Assembly (NCBI GenBank): GCA_963693315.1
Contig: OY856188.1
Location: 263,867,162-263,931,161, forward strand
DNA length: 64,000 nt
Reading direction: 5' to 3'
DNA from: Diogma glabrata
Taxonomy: Eukaryota; Arthropoda; Insecta; Diptera; Cylindrotomidae
Position 1 is the first letter of the stretch. The number at the start of each line of letters is the position of its first letter. The notes under the pieces are model-generated. The model did no database searches. It had not been told where the DNA came from and worked only from the letters and a program-made list of their open reading frames with translations. Below are positions 1 to 12,318 of this stretch, piece by piece. A program made the translations under genes and the position numbers.

Positions 1-62
1 ACACTTTTATAACTTTTATTCAAAAATAAAAAAGTTTTAGAACAAAAGCTCCTTTATTTTTA

Positions 63-820
63 GTTCAGTAACTTTATACATCACAGTATGCGTCAAATCA
101 AGTAGTTCTGATTTTTTGCAGACTTGTTTATGATCTTGGCCTAATGAATAATCCAAGTTTATGACCTCGAGCGCCGAACGCAACTTTGTCAAAAATCGAA
201 AAAAACCGCGAAAAAATCGTTATTTTTTCAAACTTTGGCGATTATACCCCTAAAAGACTAGTTTTTTCTTTATACTTTCTTAAAACTAAAGAACTTAGTT
301 TTAAACTAGACTAAATTTGCTACAATATGATACTAGAACCTGTAGACCCAATAGTTTCCGAGATTAAGCAGTTCAAAGTTTATATTTTTTTACGAAATTG
401 GCAATATTTTGCAATTCTGTCGTTCTGAATGAATTTTCGAATGACTAAAATAATGTCTAAAATATTGCAAAATATTGCGAAATATTGCGAAGTTAAAAAA
501 ATGATAAACTTTGAAAGTCTCAATCTCTGAAACTATTGGGTCTACAGAGACAATTCTAGTATCATATTGTAGCAAATTCTACTTTAAAACCGTCGCAAGA
601 AAGTATAAAGAAAAAACTAGTCCCTTAGAATCGCCAAAATTTGAAAAAATAACGATTTTCTCGCGGTTTTTTTGATTTTTAACAAAGTTGCGTTCGGCGC
701 TCGAGGTCACAAACTTGGATTATTCATTAGGCCAACATCATAAACAAGTCTGCAAAAAATCAGAACTACCGGATTTGACGCATACTACCCCATACTCACA
801 GGCGACAAAGTTACTGGACT
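63..820. repeat. Long imperfect palindrome (fold-back element)
   Basis: The left arm (about 63-382) is the reverse complement of the right arm (about 503-820). Both arms carry the same blocks in mirrored order, including GCGTCAAATC, the 16-mer GCAGACTTGTTTATGA, and CTCGAGCGCCGAACGCAACT. The spacer of about 120 bp holds several AATATTGC repeats. No target duplication or coding sequence is visible. It is probably a fold-back or MITE-like element. Confidence 0.85.
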
Positions 821-1142
821 GTATTTCTTAAAATTTTCAGTTTAACTTAACAGTGTATTTCTAAACATATACAAAATTTACTAAAATTAATTAAATACAA
901 TAATATTATATTAATAAAAAAGTCATTTGCCGTCAAAAATATTTGCAGAGACACTTAAGAAAAACAATTATTATGGCAAGTGTCAGAATATGGGTATCAA
1001 TCAATGCATTCCTGACAGTGTAGTTTATCGAGAAACATTTTTGAAAGTCGAAAAATTAAATTTTAATCAAAATCGTGCTACAATCGTACATGACATTATT
1101 TACCGTGTAGTCTGTGTATGTTGCGAAAAGAAATTAAAAAAA

Positions 1143-1280
1143 CCGTGCTACGTGTATCACCCGTGCCGCACCCGTGTGGTTGCCCGTGCCACACCCGTGT
1201 GACTACCCGTGCCACACCCGTGTGACTACCCGTGCTACGCCCGTGTGACTACCCGTGTGACACCCGTTTAACACCCATGT
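1143..1280. repeat. GC-rich 23-bp minisatellite
   Basis: About five to six units of a 23-bp motif built from CCCGTGCCACACCCGTGTG plus ACTA stand in AT-rich surroundings. Two adjacent units (about 1185-1230) are nearly identical and the outer units are degenerate. It can be read through in one frame, but only because the repeat lacks stops, so I see no gene. Confidence 0.8.
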
Positions 1281-1300
1281 GGTGCGGTTAGTGTCGCTCA

Positions 1301-1740
1301 AAGAATATATACTTTCCATGCGTATATCTTTCATTGTAATTGTAAGGAATGAATACTCCTTTTTGTATATAACATTCTTCTTTATTTATTTCATTACACT
1401 TTATGAAAAATTCCCCTAACAAATTAAAAACTTGATTTGTTGGTATAGTAATATAAACAAGTTAAAACAAGAACAATACATATATAAAATCTAAAATAAA
1501 CAAACATGTTTTGTTTTGTTTTTCATTTCATTCAATATGGCGATATAAACTTTTACAGGAAAACTTGAATGAAATTATTTGAAATATTTGTAGTCGTGGA
1601 TAAAATAGTATCTTGTATTCGCTTAGGATGAAGGCAATTCTTCACTCGGATGATTCCCTCCACTCGCTACGCTCGTTCCGAGAAACTTCGCATCCTCGTG
1701 AAGAATTGCCTTCATTCTAAGCTCATACAAGAATCTACTA
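1301..1740 (-). repeat. Hairpin repeat family C, copy 1
   Basis: Reverse-orientation partner of the repeat at 48863-49325. Positions 1621-1722 form a hairpin: about 25-bp arms around GAAGGCAATTCTTCA and its complement flank a GC-rich loop containing CACTCGCTACGCTCG. The rest is AT-rich and shares AAAACATGTTTGTTTATTTT-like blocks and the ACGCATGGAAAGTATATATT end with copy 2. No protein is encoded. Confidence 0.8.
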
Positions 1741-2982
1741 TTATGCGCAATAAATAGGCTACAAAATGGAGACGTTTGTCGTTCTAGAAACAATTTCAAA
1801 TTTTTACCGTCACTGACAGCGACGGGGTTGACCAAAAAATTTTAAAAAAATCCAAAATTGTTATCTGATGGAATACTGTCAGTCTCCAAAAATTTGGAGA
1901 AAAAAAATTTTGTTTGTTCCCGTTCACCTGAAACCTAGTTTCTCCTTTTACAAATAAATTCCACTACACGCTTATGACATTCCAAATAAATTTGTATGTA
2001 GCAAAATAAGCATTATTTGTAGTTAATTAAAAAATATTTAGTTATCAAGTGAACATGACAATGTTTAGAGAATAAACAATTTGTTTGCATCTTTGTAAAT
2101 TATCTTATCATTGCTTAGTTGCACTTTTCTTGCTTTTTGTAACAGTATGCTCCATATGTATTACTGTACAATGTATGTTTATCAAAGTACAACCTCATGT
2201 TTTTTGTTATAGTCTACATTATTTTTTTACGCTTCCTTGTTATATGAGCAAGCCAAAGAATTATTATAGATTTAATACTTCTATATAAAAAAAATAAAAT
2301 AACTATTTTCTTTGTCATTTTAATTTATGGAATTAAAAGTTTTTAACTATTCCATTTCATTAAAAGAAAATCATTTAATTATAATTCGTTTCTTTTACGA
2401 ATTTTCCGAAATTAAAATTTTTTGTCAGCAAAGTATATTTTCAAAAGAATTTGTAAGGACTTTCAAAGGCACAAACAAAAGCATGGAATAAAATTTATTT
2501 TAATTGAATTAAATATTAATATTTTATTTTTTAAACTTAGTTAACAATCTACTGATTACAAAAACGAAGTGGACTGTATAATCGGATTCCGGTTGATGAT
2601 AATTTAATGATGAGTTTGAATAAACATGTAGTATTTTGGTTTTGGCTAGGTAATCGAATTTTTAATTTTTTAATGAAAAGAAAAGGAACAGAAGTTTTTG
2701 AGGATTATGGGATTTTATGTATCTAAGTTATGATATCTAGGTTGGAAATTAAAATTTGGTTCCCGATGAATGACGAAATTTTTGTATGAAGAAAATTTGA
2801 AATTATATTTTAACTTGCTGAATAGAGTTTGTAAAGCTTTAGAGTAAACAAAATGTATCGCTTGCAAAAATTTTAAGGTTATAAACTGTAAAACTGCATT
2901 CAGTTATCAGTAAAAATGTTTAAAACCAGTTTACATGTTTATTTTTCACGGTCTACAAATTTATTTTAATTAATTGACTTAC
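1741..2982. other. No gene seen (intronic, downstream of exon 2)
   Basis: AT-rich non-coding DNA. It should be intron sequence 3' of the exon at 2983-3222 on the minus strand. I see no further exon, repeat or RNA gene here. Confidence 0.5.
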
Positions 2983-3222
2983 CTTGGTTTAACAGATAAC
3001 AGTTTTGACATTGATGGATTATCTTGCCCATCCAGTCTGGTTCTATCCCCATCAAAAATTTTCTTTAACCGATTTCGTTTCGGTAATATTACTAACGACA
3101 ATAAATCCTTAAATTTATCATGTGGGGGTTCTGGGATTGGACTTTCTTTTCCCACACCCGATGTACTAGCATATCCACGATGATGTGGTAATGTTGATGT
3201 TTCTTTTGATCCAGAAGAGTTA
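2983..3222 (-). CDS. Internal coding exon, second of a putative FAM20-like secreted kinase gene
   Basis: Read on the minus strand, the exon is preceded by a 3' splice site (TTTCGATTTCAG) and followed by a consensus donor (CCAAG/GTAAGT). It is 240 bp and open throughout. It encodes one completing base, 79 codons and two bases of the next codon. The peptide starts NSSGSKETSTLPHHRGYAST, contains PIPEPPHDKFKDLLSLVILP, and ends SMSKLLSVKP. Its entry phase matches the exit phase of the exon ending at 17566, giving KRKFLQK-S-NSSGSKETS across the junction. Codon use is balanced, unlike the surrounding AT-rich DNA. The family suggestion comes from remembered FAM20/CG31145-like N-termini and is unverified; no catalytic motif is in view. 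Both ends are phase 2, so skipping the exon would keep the frame. Confidence 0.75.
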
Positions 3223-5785
3223 CTGAAATCGAAATTAATATAATTACTTTTTTTATTCTTGCTGATATATTTTTGGATTAATTATATCATAAAATGTTTT
3301 ATTAAAAGTTTCAAACAATAAATTGAGTTAAAATCATTTCGGGTCTTGTGTTTTTTTTATCGGCTCAGTTAAACGTAATTTTTCAAAGTCCACCCAAACT
3401 ATGAAAAATGGTTCTCAAACATAAGGTTTAAAACTTAAAAATTTAAATTCATAAAATTTAAGCTATATAGATAATTAAAAAAAATAAACAAGTTTTGATT
3501 CGCATGATGTCAACCAAATGTAAAGCATTAAAACTAAAACCTGATATTTGAACATGTAAATTTTCGTTTTTTTTGCATATTGCTAAATACTTTAGCTTTA
3601 TATCACTTAAAACATTAAATAAAACTCAGTTCTTATAACAGTGGGATATCTAAGGACATCCGACCATTGACACTTTGTGCAAAGATGTTGCATTTATAAG
3701 ACGTTGAACCTTAAAATGCATGGGATCATATTTCGGCGATTTTTTTGCATATATATGCATGGAGATATTTATTAGTTTGATACCATAAACCTTTGTTCGT
3801 TTTAAAGGAATTAAGAAAAAAATTATATATGTACTATATTTGTGTAGGAATTCATGTCAGCATTGAGTGTCTGGTGTGTAGATAAGTATACATATGCAAC
3901 GGATATTCATAAAAATTCAAGAAAATGACACGTTGATCCCGCATTTTATCTTAAAGCGGTATGAAATCGTCAATTTGAATCGGTGTGATAATTAGCATTA
4001 GCCAATTATATGAGAATAATTTGAAAAAATATGCATTACAAAATTGTAAAAGATTGTAACCTTTTTTTAGCCTTCCAAACGCGGAAACATAAATATTTGG
4101 CTCTTCGCTATATTTTTCGTTAAAAACTTACTAAATTGTCGGTCTCTGTGAATTTCAACATTCAAGTTTGAAACCAATGAAGACATGCTGGGTTAAAAAT
4201 CTTAAAATTGTACTTTTTTGACATCTGAACAATGCCATTCTAAGACAACTGAACAATGCGTTAGGTTCGGACCTATAAGCGGGAATAGAAAATTTAAAAA
4301 ACGGTTTTATTCAAAATTATTCAAAAAACTGTGTAGTGTAAAACTCTAAACAAATTTTTAATGGATACTGAAGTAGAATCTTTTTAACTGAACGATTACC
4401 CGTCGTCCAGCAATTCATTACATCACTACTTTTTAGTTTTCGATGTAAAAAAAGGACTCTTACAAAGGTCACCGTTGAGAATAGAGCAACCAAAATGAAA
4501 TTTTTATCTCTGTTAATCTAGTTTTTTTCCATAAATTTGGCATTTTCATTTTTAACGGAACTACACTGATAGTCACAAAAAATCGAATTTTTAACTTTCA
4601 TCCATCCATTTTTTGTTTTTTTTATGCCACTCTTAAATACAAACCATAATAAAATCAGTGCAGGATAAAGAATAAAAAGTGACCATGCTAAAGAAATGAT
4701 GTTTGTATTGTAGAAGCAACTCGTCCAACTCCGACGCGTATAGAAACTTAACAATGAAAATTATGCAGAACAAATTATTTGGCAATAAGGAGCTTAGCGA
4801 AAACATAATCAAATTGATTTCAAATTCATAGCCATCCTAATTTCCCAAAGGAACGAAATGATTCTTAGAAGAGTTTTACCCCTATACTGCATGTTTACAT
4901 TCAACAATAGTAAAAATAATAAACTCCAATCCGTAAAAAACTTAACGCTGTATGCATAAGGTTAATTTGATCTAATACTAGCCTATCCACTACACAAAAT
5001 ATTGGTAAAGACAAATCATGTTCCACGTCCAAGAAATTGTACCAATTGTTAACAATTATCTTGATGGTTCTGGATCCATCGAGGGCTCCTTTTTAAAGAA
5101 TCAAATTTAACATGTTCACTTCAAAAGCTGTGGTTAATCTGACTCGTAAAATTCAAGTCATATTCCATATCAAACAGTTAACAATAAATTTGTAGTATTC
5201 CCCCAATGTTACTTATTTATTTTAAGGTCAGAAAAAGTTGTTAATGTAGGTCATGTTCCACATCCAAAATTAAACAAATGTCTAGAAGATAATCCAATTC
5301 ATGTTCCTCATATAACGGATTTAATAAAATTGAATAAACGAATTTTACAAACTTCGCTTGTCCAATTTACCAATAGCCAAATCAAGAAAAACTCAAAAAA
5401 CTCCTCATCACAAAGTTGCAACCAATTAGACTCGTGTTCTCCATGAAAAAAATTGTGGGAAAAGTGACTGAAATTAGTAGAACGACCAATCGGCCCAAAC
5501 AACTTGTATTGAACTAATCACAGTGATGGTTTTGATTCACTAAAGGCTTTCGTGATTTTAACTTATAAGCAAAGTATATTGAGTTATCTTTAGTACCTTA
5601 CCTTTTCCCAATAAATTTGGCACTTTTATGTTTAACGGAACTAGACAGATTGATACAAAAAAATCGATTTTTTTTTAGTTTGATTCTGGACAAAAATCAA
5701 AGATGGCAATCTAATATTATGGGACTATATGTGTTATTATGGTTATCCATATTATTCACTGTTCGTGTGCTTTTGTCACTTTTGA
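3223..5785. other. Intron sequence with a short diverged direct repeat
   Basis: Start of the 14.3-kb intron on the minus-strand gene. About 70 bp at 4535-4600 (TTTGGCATTTTCATTTTTAA and downstream ACGGAACTA) recurs in diverged form at 5611-5685. About 130 bp at 5320-5460 recurs in diverged form at 11030-11160 (shared AACTCCTCATCACAAA core). No coding region is supported. Confidence 0.5.
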
Positions 5786-5852
5786 ATTAAAATGCAATAT
5801 TTAAAAATATACTTTTTACTGTTTATTTTTAATTTTATTTTATTAATAATAA

Positions 5853-8800
5853 TATCTGTTATCAAAACTGATTTGCTACAAGCTAGAGTGCCCAAATCCC
5901 GTAAAATATTTCACTTTTCAAAAATGGAAAATATATCCCAAAAATGGATATATTTCACTTTTCAAAAATCGAAAGCAGCCAAATTGGTTCTTAGAAACAA
6001 ACGTAGATTATTTAATATTTGGATTCATAAAAAGAACTCTGTTAATCGATCCCAATATTTAAAGGCTAATAAAATATCAAACCAGATAATCGAAAGCGAA
6101 AAAGCAGAGATTGACAGAGCGAAAGCGGCAAAACTTTCGAGTATGTCAATTTCTGACAAAAGTTTTTACAGTGCCATTAATTCTTTAAATTGTGGTACTA
6201 AATCTTCTATCCCTTCTATTATTGATGGTGACTCAATCATTACTGACCCTGCAAGAAAAGCTACATTGTTCGCGGAACGCTATGCTTCAAATTCAACAGT
6301 TTTAGAAACTCCTAAAGAAGTACCCCAAATCCAGTCTTCAGGAGTTAATATGAAACAATTACATTTCAAACCCAAAATTGTCGAAAAACTTTTAAGGGGG
6401 TTAAACAACAACAAGGCTTCTGGTCTGGACAACATTCCTCCTGTTATTCTAAAAACATTTTCAAAAGAACTTGCACCAACCCTCACCAAAATATTTTATA
6501 AATCCTATAAATCTGGTATTTATCCATCCTGCTGGAAGTTGGCCAATGTCCAACCTGTCCCAAAAAAAGGAACGAAATGTGATATTTCAAATTATAGACC
6601 AATAGCCTTACTCCCAGTCATGTCTAAAATATACGAGCACTATATTAATTCACACATATCCAAATTTTTGGAAGACAACCATTTGATATCTGACAGCCAA
6701 TACGGTTTTAGAAACAAAAGATCAACAACCGATCTGTTGAACTATGTGGCACATATTTGGAATAGCATACTTGAGAAAGGTGGTGAAACGTACGTGATCG
6801 CATTAGACATCTCAAAAGCATTTGATCGAATTTGGCATGCCAACTTGATCAACAAGCTCGTTGCGTACGGTTTTCATCCCGCAGTTGTGAAGTTGATTCA
6901 AAATTTTCTGTCTAACCGATACATCTCGGTATCTATAGATGGCTTTTCTTCTGAGTCCAAATTAATTAACGCTGGTGTACCCCAAGGCTCAGTTTTATCT
7001 CCCACTTTATTTTTAATTTATATCAACGAACTGTTGCAAATCACCAGTAACCCAATAAATAGTTTTGCAGATGATAGTACACTGCACAAGTCATTCGTCC
7101 CCATATCTTCAAAGGGTAAAATTCATGAACGAATAAATCCCGTCCGGAGAGACGCTGCCATAAATGTAAACGAGGACCTAAAAAAAGTCGCCGATTGGGG
7201 TGACAAAAATTTGGTCAATTTTAATTCCACCAAAACACAGCTATTGATTGTTTCCAGATCAAAGACCGAGTTTCCCAACGATATTTCAATTAATATGTGT
7301 GACGACCAAATACGCGAATGTGAAAGCATTCGTTTATTGGGAGTCACAATATCCAATGACTTACTCTGGAACGATCATATAATGGCCATGGCTAGAGATG
7401 TTAAAATACCGTATTTAATTTTTTTTGTATAATACAGCGTATTATACATTGTATTATACAAAATAAAATACCGTATATTCTGTACAAAAGTGTATTAGCC
7501 GAGATAACATGTAAATGATATAATAACAAAAAAATGGCTTTCATCATCATTTTGAATTACATCTAGTTCATTTTTTTCTAAATACCTGAATTTGGATATT
7601 TTATCGTTATTTTTATCTATATATATTCCTTAAAGACCTATATAATCATCTGACTCTAATTTATGTGGATGGTCTGATCAGCAAAACTATCTTGATGCTT
7701 AGTTTCAATTTATTTCACCTTCAGTCGCTACTGTATTTATGTTTTTTATTCAGATTGAATTCATATTCCTTCCATTTCCCACGAATAAACTGTTAGAGGC
7801 CTTAATCATGTTTGACATAAACGAGATAATTACTTTTGCTATGATTTAGGCTGCATAACGAAAATGATGTTTCTGTTACAATGAAAGATGCAGAACAATG
7901 CAAATTAGAAGATGCTGCATTCTGAAAAGCCACAAACTCTATTCCATCAAGTTATACAATAAATACAACTGCTATCGATTTCATAATGGATATTTTGAGA
8001 TTTTTGTGCATGGTTGATAAATCTGAACGTATAAAAGAAACGTTCTACATGTTATCTGGGGCTACTTAAGGCTATTAAATTGAGTGACGAATCCATGTTT
8101 CAACATTTTGATTTGCTCCATTAAAAATTTACTGTAACGGTTGCTTCTCAGCAACTATAATCGATTGTTGATATTTTTTGTTCTGTTGCTATTAGAACAA
8201 ACTTGGTACAACAGAAATTAAAAAATTAGGTTCTATTCAGTAAAATCTTCTACCGAAAATTTCTTCTACTGAAAGTTTCATTTTTTGTATGAAATTTTAT
8301 AATGGGAAAATAAAATTTCATAAGAAAAATAGAACAGCAGAATCTTTCGATAAAAAAATTTTACTGAATAAGCTCCATTATTTAGAAACGCATACTAGCA
8401 AGGCGTACAAATTATTCATTTCCTCGGCGTGGTTTATATCTTATAGATGTAGTAGTAGACATATTTTCACAGCTATAAATTCTTTTTATAATCCACGGAC
8501 AATTTTAGTAAAAGGGCTATTTGCTATTTCGCACGCCATCAGAATAAAAAATTTTTTTATAGTAAAATACCTTGTATTTTACAACGTTTTGGACAATACG
8601 GTATTTTACGTATAATACCGGGTATTATACAATTGTATTAAACACTTTTACATCACTAGCCATGGCAAAGAGCGCGTCAAGAAAACTCGGCCTCCTCAAT
8701 AGATGTAAAAAATATTTTACTCTATATTCGTCCCTGTATGGAGTACTGTTGTCAAGTTTGGGGCGCTGCATCTGTTACTATACTGGCTCTTTTAGACTCT

Positions 8801-9254
8801 GTTCAAAAGCGAGCTATACGAATTGTTGGTGATCGAGATTTAACATTAGGTCTTGATTCCCTGCAACATCGTCGCACTGTTGCTGATCTCGTTGTTTTTT
8901 ATAAATATCGTCACCAGCAGTGCTCGGATGAAATCAGGTCCATAATGCCCCAGACATATGTTTTTCCCCGTTTTACTCGTCAATCGGTGTGTGCGGGCGG
9001 TCGAACTGTCGAGATTACTCACTGTCATAGTAATAGAATGCAAAGGGATTTCTTTGTGCGTACATCGTACACATGGAATGCTTTGCCCGAATCAATAGTC
9101 TCGAGTGCTTTCAATCCACAAAGATTTAAAAAAAGCGTCCACCTATACCTCAAGACGCATGTTGTTGTGGGACCTACGTCTTAAAAGGTATCTACGTGTT
9201 GTTGTGACACATTTTGTAATTCCTACTACACAACACTTCTTATTAAAAAAAAAA
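5853..9254 (+). pseudogene. Jockey/CR1-like LINE, 5'-truncated and broken
   Basis: ORF2-derived reverse transcriptase, same family as the copy at 44000-46734. The first part (to 7392) carries the RT blocks LDISKAFDRIWH, GVPQGSVLSPTLFLIYINEL and the catalytic FADD box. The homologous frame begins near SVIKTDLL, so the endonuclease is missing. Against the sister copy, about 70 residues after RKIFHFSKME are deleted, and a local duplication of ATATTTCACTTTTCAAAAAT sits there. A hAT element interrupts the frame at 7393-8658. The 3' part (8667-9184) resumes at the matching residues, lacks a few codons around the YKSYIRP block, and shifts frame. It then encodes MEYCCQVWGAAS to the stop. A poly(A) run at 9245-9254 marks the 3' end. 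Not functional. Confidence 0.92.
7393..8658. mobile_element. Non-autonomous hAT element, 1266 bp, TSD GCCATGGC
   Basis: The element begins TAGAGATGTTAAAATACCG and ends with the complement of TAGTGATGTAAAAGTG, which fits hAT ends (TAGNG). The 8-bp duplication GCCATGGC lies at 7385-7392 and 8659-8666, exactly as expected for hAT. Both subterminal regions are rich in ATACCG and GTATTATAC motifs, plausible transposase binding sites. The interior (about 7500-8560) has only short open frames, none recognisable as a hAT transposase. Because the LINE reading frame resumes across it, this insertion is later than the LINE. Confidence 0.9.
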
Positions 9255-9433
9255 TATACTTCCTTATAGTAACAATTTGATTTTATTTTTAATTTACAGA
9301 ATATCGATTTCGACTTACGTCATCCTCAGTTCTTAAATTATTATTGGAATAATAATTTAAGAACTGAGGATGACGTAAGTCGAAATCGATATTCTGTAAA
9401 TTAAAAATAAAATAAAATTTATAAGGAAGTATA
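9255..9433. repeat. Near-perfect palindrome beside LINE poly(A)
   Basis: Arms of about 85-90 bp surround a GG centre at 9346-9347. The inner 60 bp, including CGATTTCGACTTACGTCATC and CTCAGTTCTTAAATTATTATT, is essentially perfect. It is the centre of the fold-back element interrupted by the LINE and could extrude as a cruciform. Confidence 0.9.
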
Positions 9434-9505
9434 TTATTATTAATAAAATAAAATTAAAAATAAACAGTAAAAAGTATATTTTTTTAAATATTGCATTTTA
9501 ATTCT

Positions 9506-12318
9506 GGGACTGTTTGGGTTGAAGGTTTGGTGACCGACTCTAAATATAATGGTTATATATGGAGCTTACTAACACCTCAGACGCCGACGTTTGATCTGTG
9601 AGGTCTGTCAGCAGGTCAAATGCAATAACTAAACACAATATTCAAACTGCAACGACCAACGACCTGATCTATCTACAACACTTGCATTGTTATGTGCCTT
9701 GTTTTTATTTGCAAATACGGTTTGATTGAAATAGGATTTTACGTAGCTCAAAATTCAAGGTGAAGTAAGGCGATTATATCTGTTAGTTTGTAGCAATACA
9801 AAATTGCTGACAACGTCTGCGTTGTAGATGGTGAAAACTCAAGCAACGTAAACGTAAGACTCCCTTGTGGTATATACTATATAGGTCAAGCTTGTGTGAG
9901 TGGGACGATTTAGAACAAAACCATACAGCCACGTTCGGACTGACGATAGAGGACTGAGACAGATTGGGTTTTGAAAAGGAGTAGGCTAAGAAAAAGAAGC
10001 AAAAAAAGAAAACATTATCATCATATGAGTATGAGCAAGTTACTTTCAGTCAAAAAAGAAGTATTATTCGCATTAATAAATAAAAAGCATAAAGCAAAAC
10101 TTCTTCGCAAAATTTCTAGGTACCGTTACAGAAATGGAATTAAGCCACAAATCAAATATTAGGAAAAGAATAAAAAAATCAAACGGATGAAGCACTGCTA
10201 TTACGCCTACTTAGGCTATTGAGGTTATTCTGCGCCTTCTACCCACTAATGCGCTAAAAAAACAGAAAACATTCAACTCAGACATTTGAATTAGTGGATT
10301 GATAGTTAAAGACCAACAACCCAACCAAATAAAGAATGACTACATTCCTGTTAGACTATACTTTGTTTGCAGGGGTTTTAGAACTCATATCCTCACGCCA
10401 GACTTGGGGAGTGTTTGGATTTCCGGCGGGTACTGTGTTACAAAGCCACATCTCCTTCAGATTAGGGTTTGGAAACAATCAAGAAACTGTTTTATCTACC
10501 AGAGAAATCAGACCGTAAGAAGTCTTGGCGGTGAGGTTGCAGTAGCAATTTTTATAAGTGATTCAAACTCGAAATTAGGTTGAAGGAAAAGTTGTCTAAG
10601 AGCTATCGCTTATCTGTAAACGAGATCGCAAGGCAAATGTATAGCTAAATTAGACGGATAGCAGGTCAGAGTGATGACACAGAATATTTGAAGGTCGCTT
10701 GGCTCTCTTTGTACAACTAACTTTCGATATGGTTACCGACAATATTCCGTAGCTGGTTGACAAACACCTGCAATAAAGTCCAACGTATCAAACTTTGATA
10801 TGGCTATTGACAGATTCCAAAGAACTGGTTTCCTTGCATATACATGATAATCAATCGTTGCTAGGAGTCATCGCTGGTAACTGGATCATTGAAGATAGCA
10901 CACATAATGATTTTGATTTTCTGCACCCTATTAAAAACTGCAAGAAAAATTATTGACATTTAATCGCTAGAAATGCTGACACATTTACCCGAATTTTTGA
11001 GATACCGGGAAGTATATCCGTATATTCGATTTCATAAAATTTAATAAACGATTTTAACAATTTTTTTTTTTGTTCAATTCACCAATAGCGAGACCAAGAA
11101 AAAATCAAACAGCTCCTCATCACAAATCTCTAACCAATCCGACTTGTGTTCTTTATCCAACGAATTTAACCAAATATTGAAATATTAAAAAAATGTTCAA
11201 AGCAAGAAAAATAAGTTTATAACCGTAAAGTCCCGGGCGATTTTTATTGATGTAAAATCAAACCCAAAATAACAATTACATTTACACTACACAAAGCTTT
11301 GCTACACATCAAAAGTAGAGCACTGATTTCTGCTTCGTTATCTTAGACTTGTGACTTAGGAATATAGTACTCAGAAGAACTATGAGAGCTGTTTGAGAGT
11401 TATCATGTGACAGCAAAGCTTCATAAAGAACTCTTTAGGAAACCCATCTAGGCTGACTGATGTTGCCGATAGGATTACAGAATCTGTGGATTAAATCTCC
11501 AAATAATGATAGTTGGATCTTGATTGGAAATGTAGTTAGTATGAATTTTCTGATATGGGTCATATATTCCTTAACCCCTATAACTTTCCTGGTATTAATA
11601 TAATCTACCATGCATGCTTTAAAATGATACATATGACTAAGGAAGGATGCGTCCCAGAGACTGGGTTAAACCAACTACAGTTAAGCCATGTCATTCTGGC
11701 CAATGAGTCTCAACTCTTTTTTTCTACTTATGCCTTACTGCAGTTTTAACTTTGTGAAAATGAGCATCGGAAAATCGGTAGCAATAGCTGCTCATCACTT
11801 GATGACTAAGATTGAATGAGCACAAAGCCATTGAACTTGCTTTTGATGTGTTTTTAGATGTAGAAGATTCATTTGGTCCTCTCTTCGGCTAAATCAGAAC
11901 TTCGGTATCGTAATAGTAGAAGTACTACTTAAATTGGGTTGTTGAGCTACCGTATTATTTTTGTTTTGAGGTTTGAGTACTTTGGTGGATGGTATTCTTT
12001 TAAAAAGATTGAATCAATCAGTAACTGAACGTGGTTTAAAAGTGGTATGACGAGCAAGGATTTACGGTCCAGCCTCTACAAGTGGTCTTATTTAAAAATA
12101 GATTTCCAATCGAATCAAGACGCCAATAAAATAAAAAATTTGAGCTTAACCATTTCCGATTCACTTCCGGTAATCGTTAGTATAATAAAAAAAAATTAAA
12201 ACGTATTTTTATTTTTTCACTAGTTTTGACACAGGGTGGCTAGAAATTTGTGCAAAAATTTAGAGACAAGGAAAGTTTAAAGCTAAATTGTGCTCAAACA
12301 AGTAAACCAATTTTAAAA
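9506..12318. other. No recognisable gene; diverged repeat at 11030-11160
   Basis: Short open frames at 9971-10162 (Lys/Arg-rich) and 10299-10583 match nothing I know and have no supporting splice sites or relatives in the window. Somewhat higher GC than the rest suggests old transposon DNA. The stretch at 11030-11160 is the diverged partner of 5320-5460. Confidence 0.4.

Larger units (their letters stand above)
5786..9505. mobile_element. Fold-back MITE split by a LINE insertion
   Basis: The sequence before the LINE (5786-5852, beginning GAATTAAAATGCAATATTTA) is the reverse complement of 9433-9505. Just after the LINE poly(A), 9255-9345 is the reverse complement of 9348-9433. Removing the LINE therefore restores one palindrome of about 320 bp with arms of about 158 bp and a 2-bp centre. 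The fold-back element was present first and the LINE landed in its left arm. No clear target duplication of the fold-back element is visible. Confidence 0.8.

Noticed and set aside
1623..1835. 70-codon minus-strand open frame
   Set aside because: Runs through the family C hairpin; repeat-derived.
2974..3183. Plus-strand 69-codon open frame
   Set aside because: Opposite strand of the exon at 2983-3222, which has splice sites and phase support.
7860..8160. Possible P-element/THAP9-like peptide (NTTAIDFIMDILRFL) inside the hAT
   Set aside because: Short, followed by stops, and the similarity is too weak to separate from chance; the termini and TSD say hAT.
9971..10162. Small Lys/Arg-rich protein
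   Set aside because: No homology recognised, no splice or promoter support, inside a probable intron.
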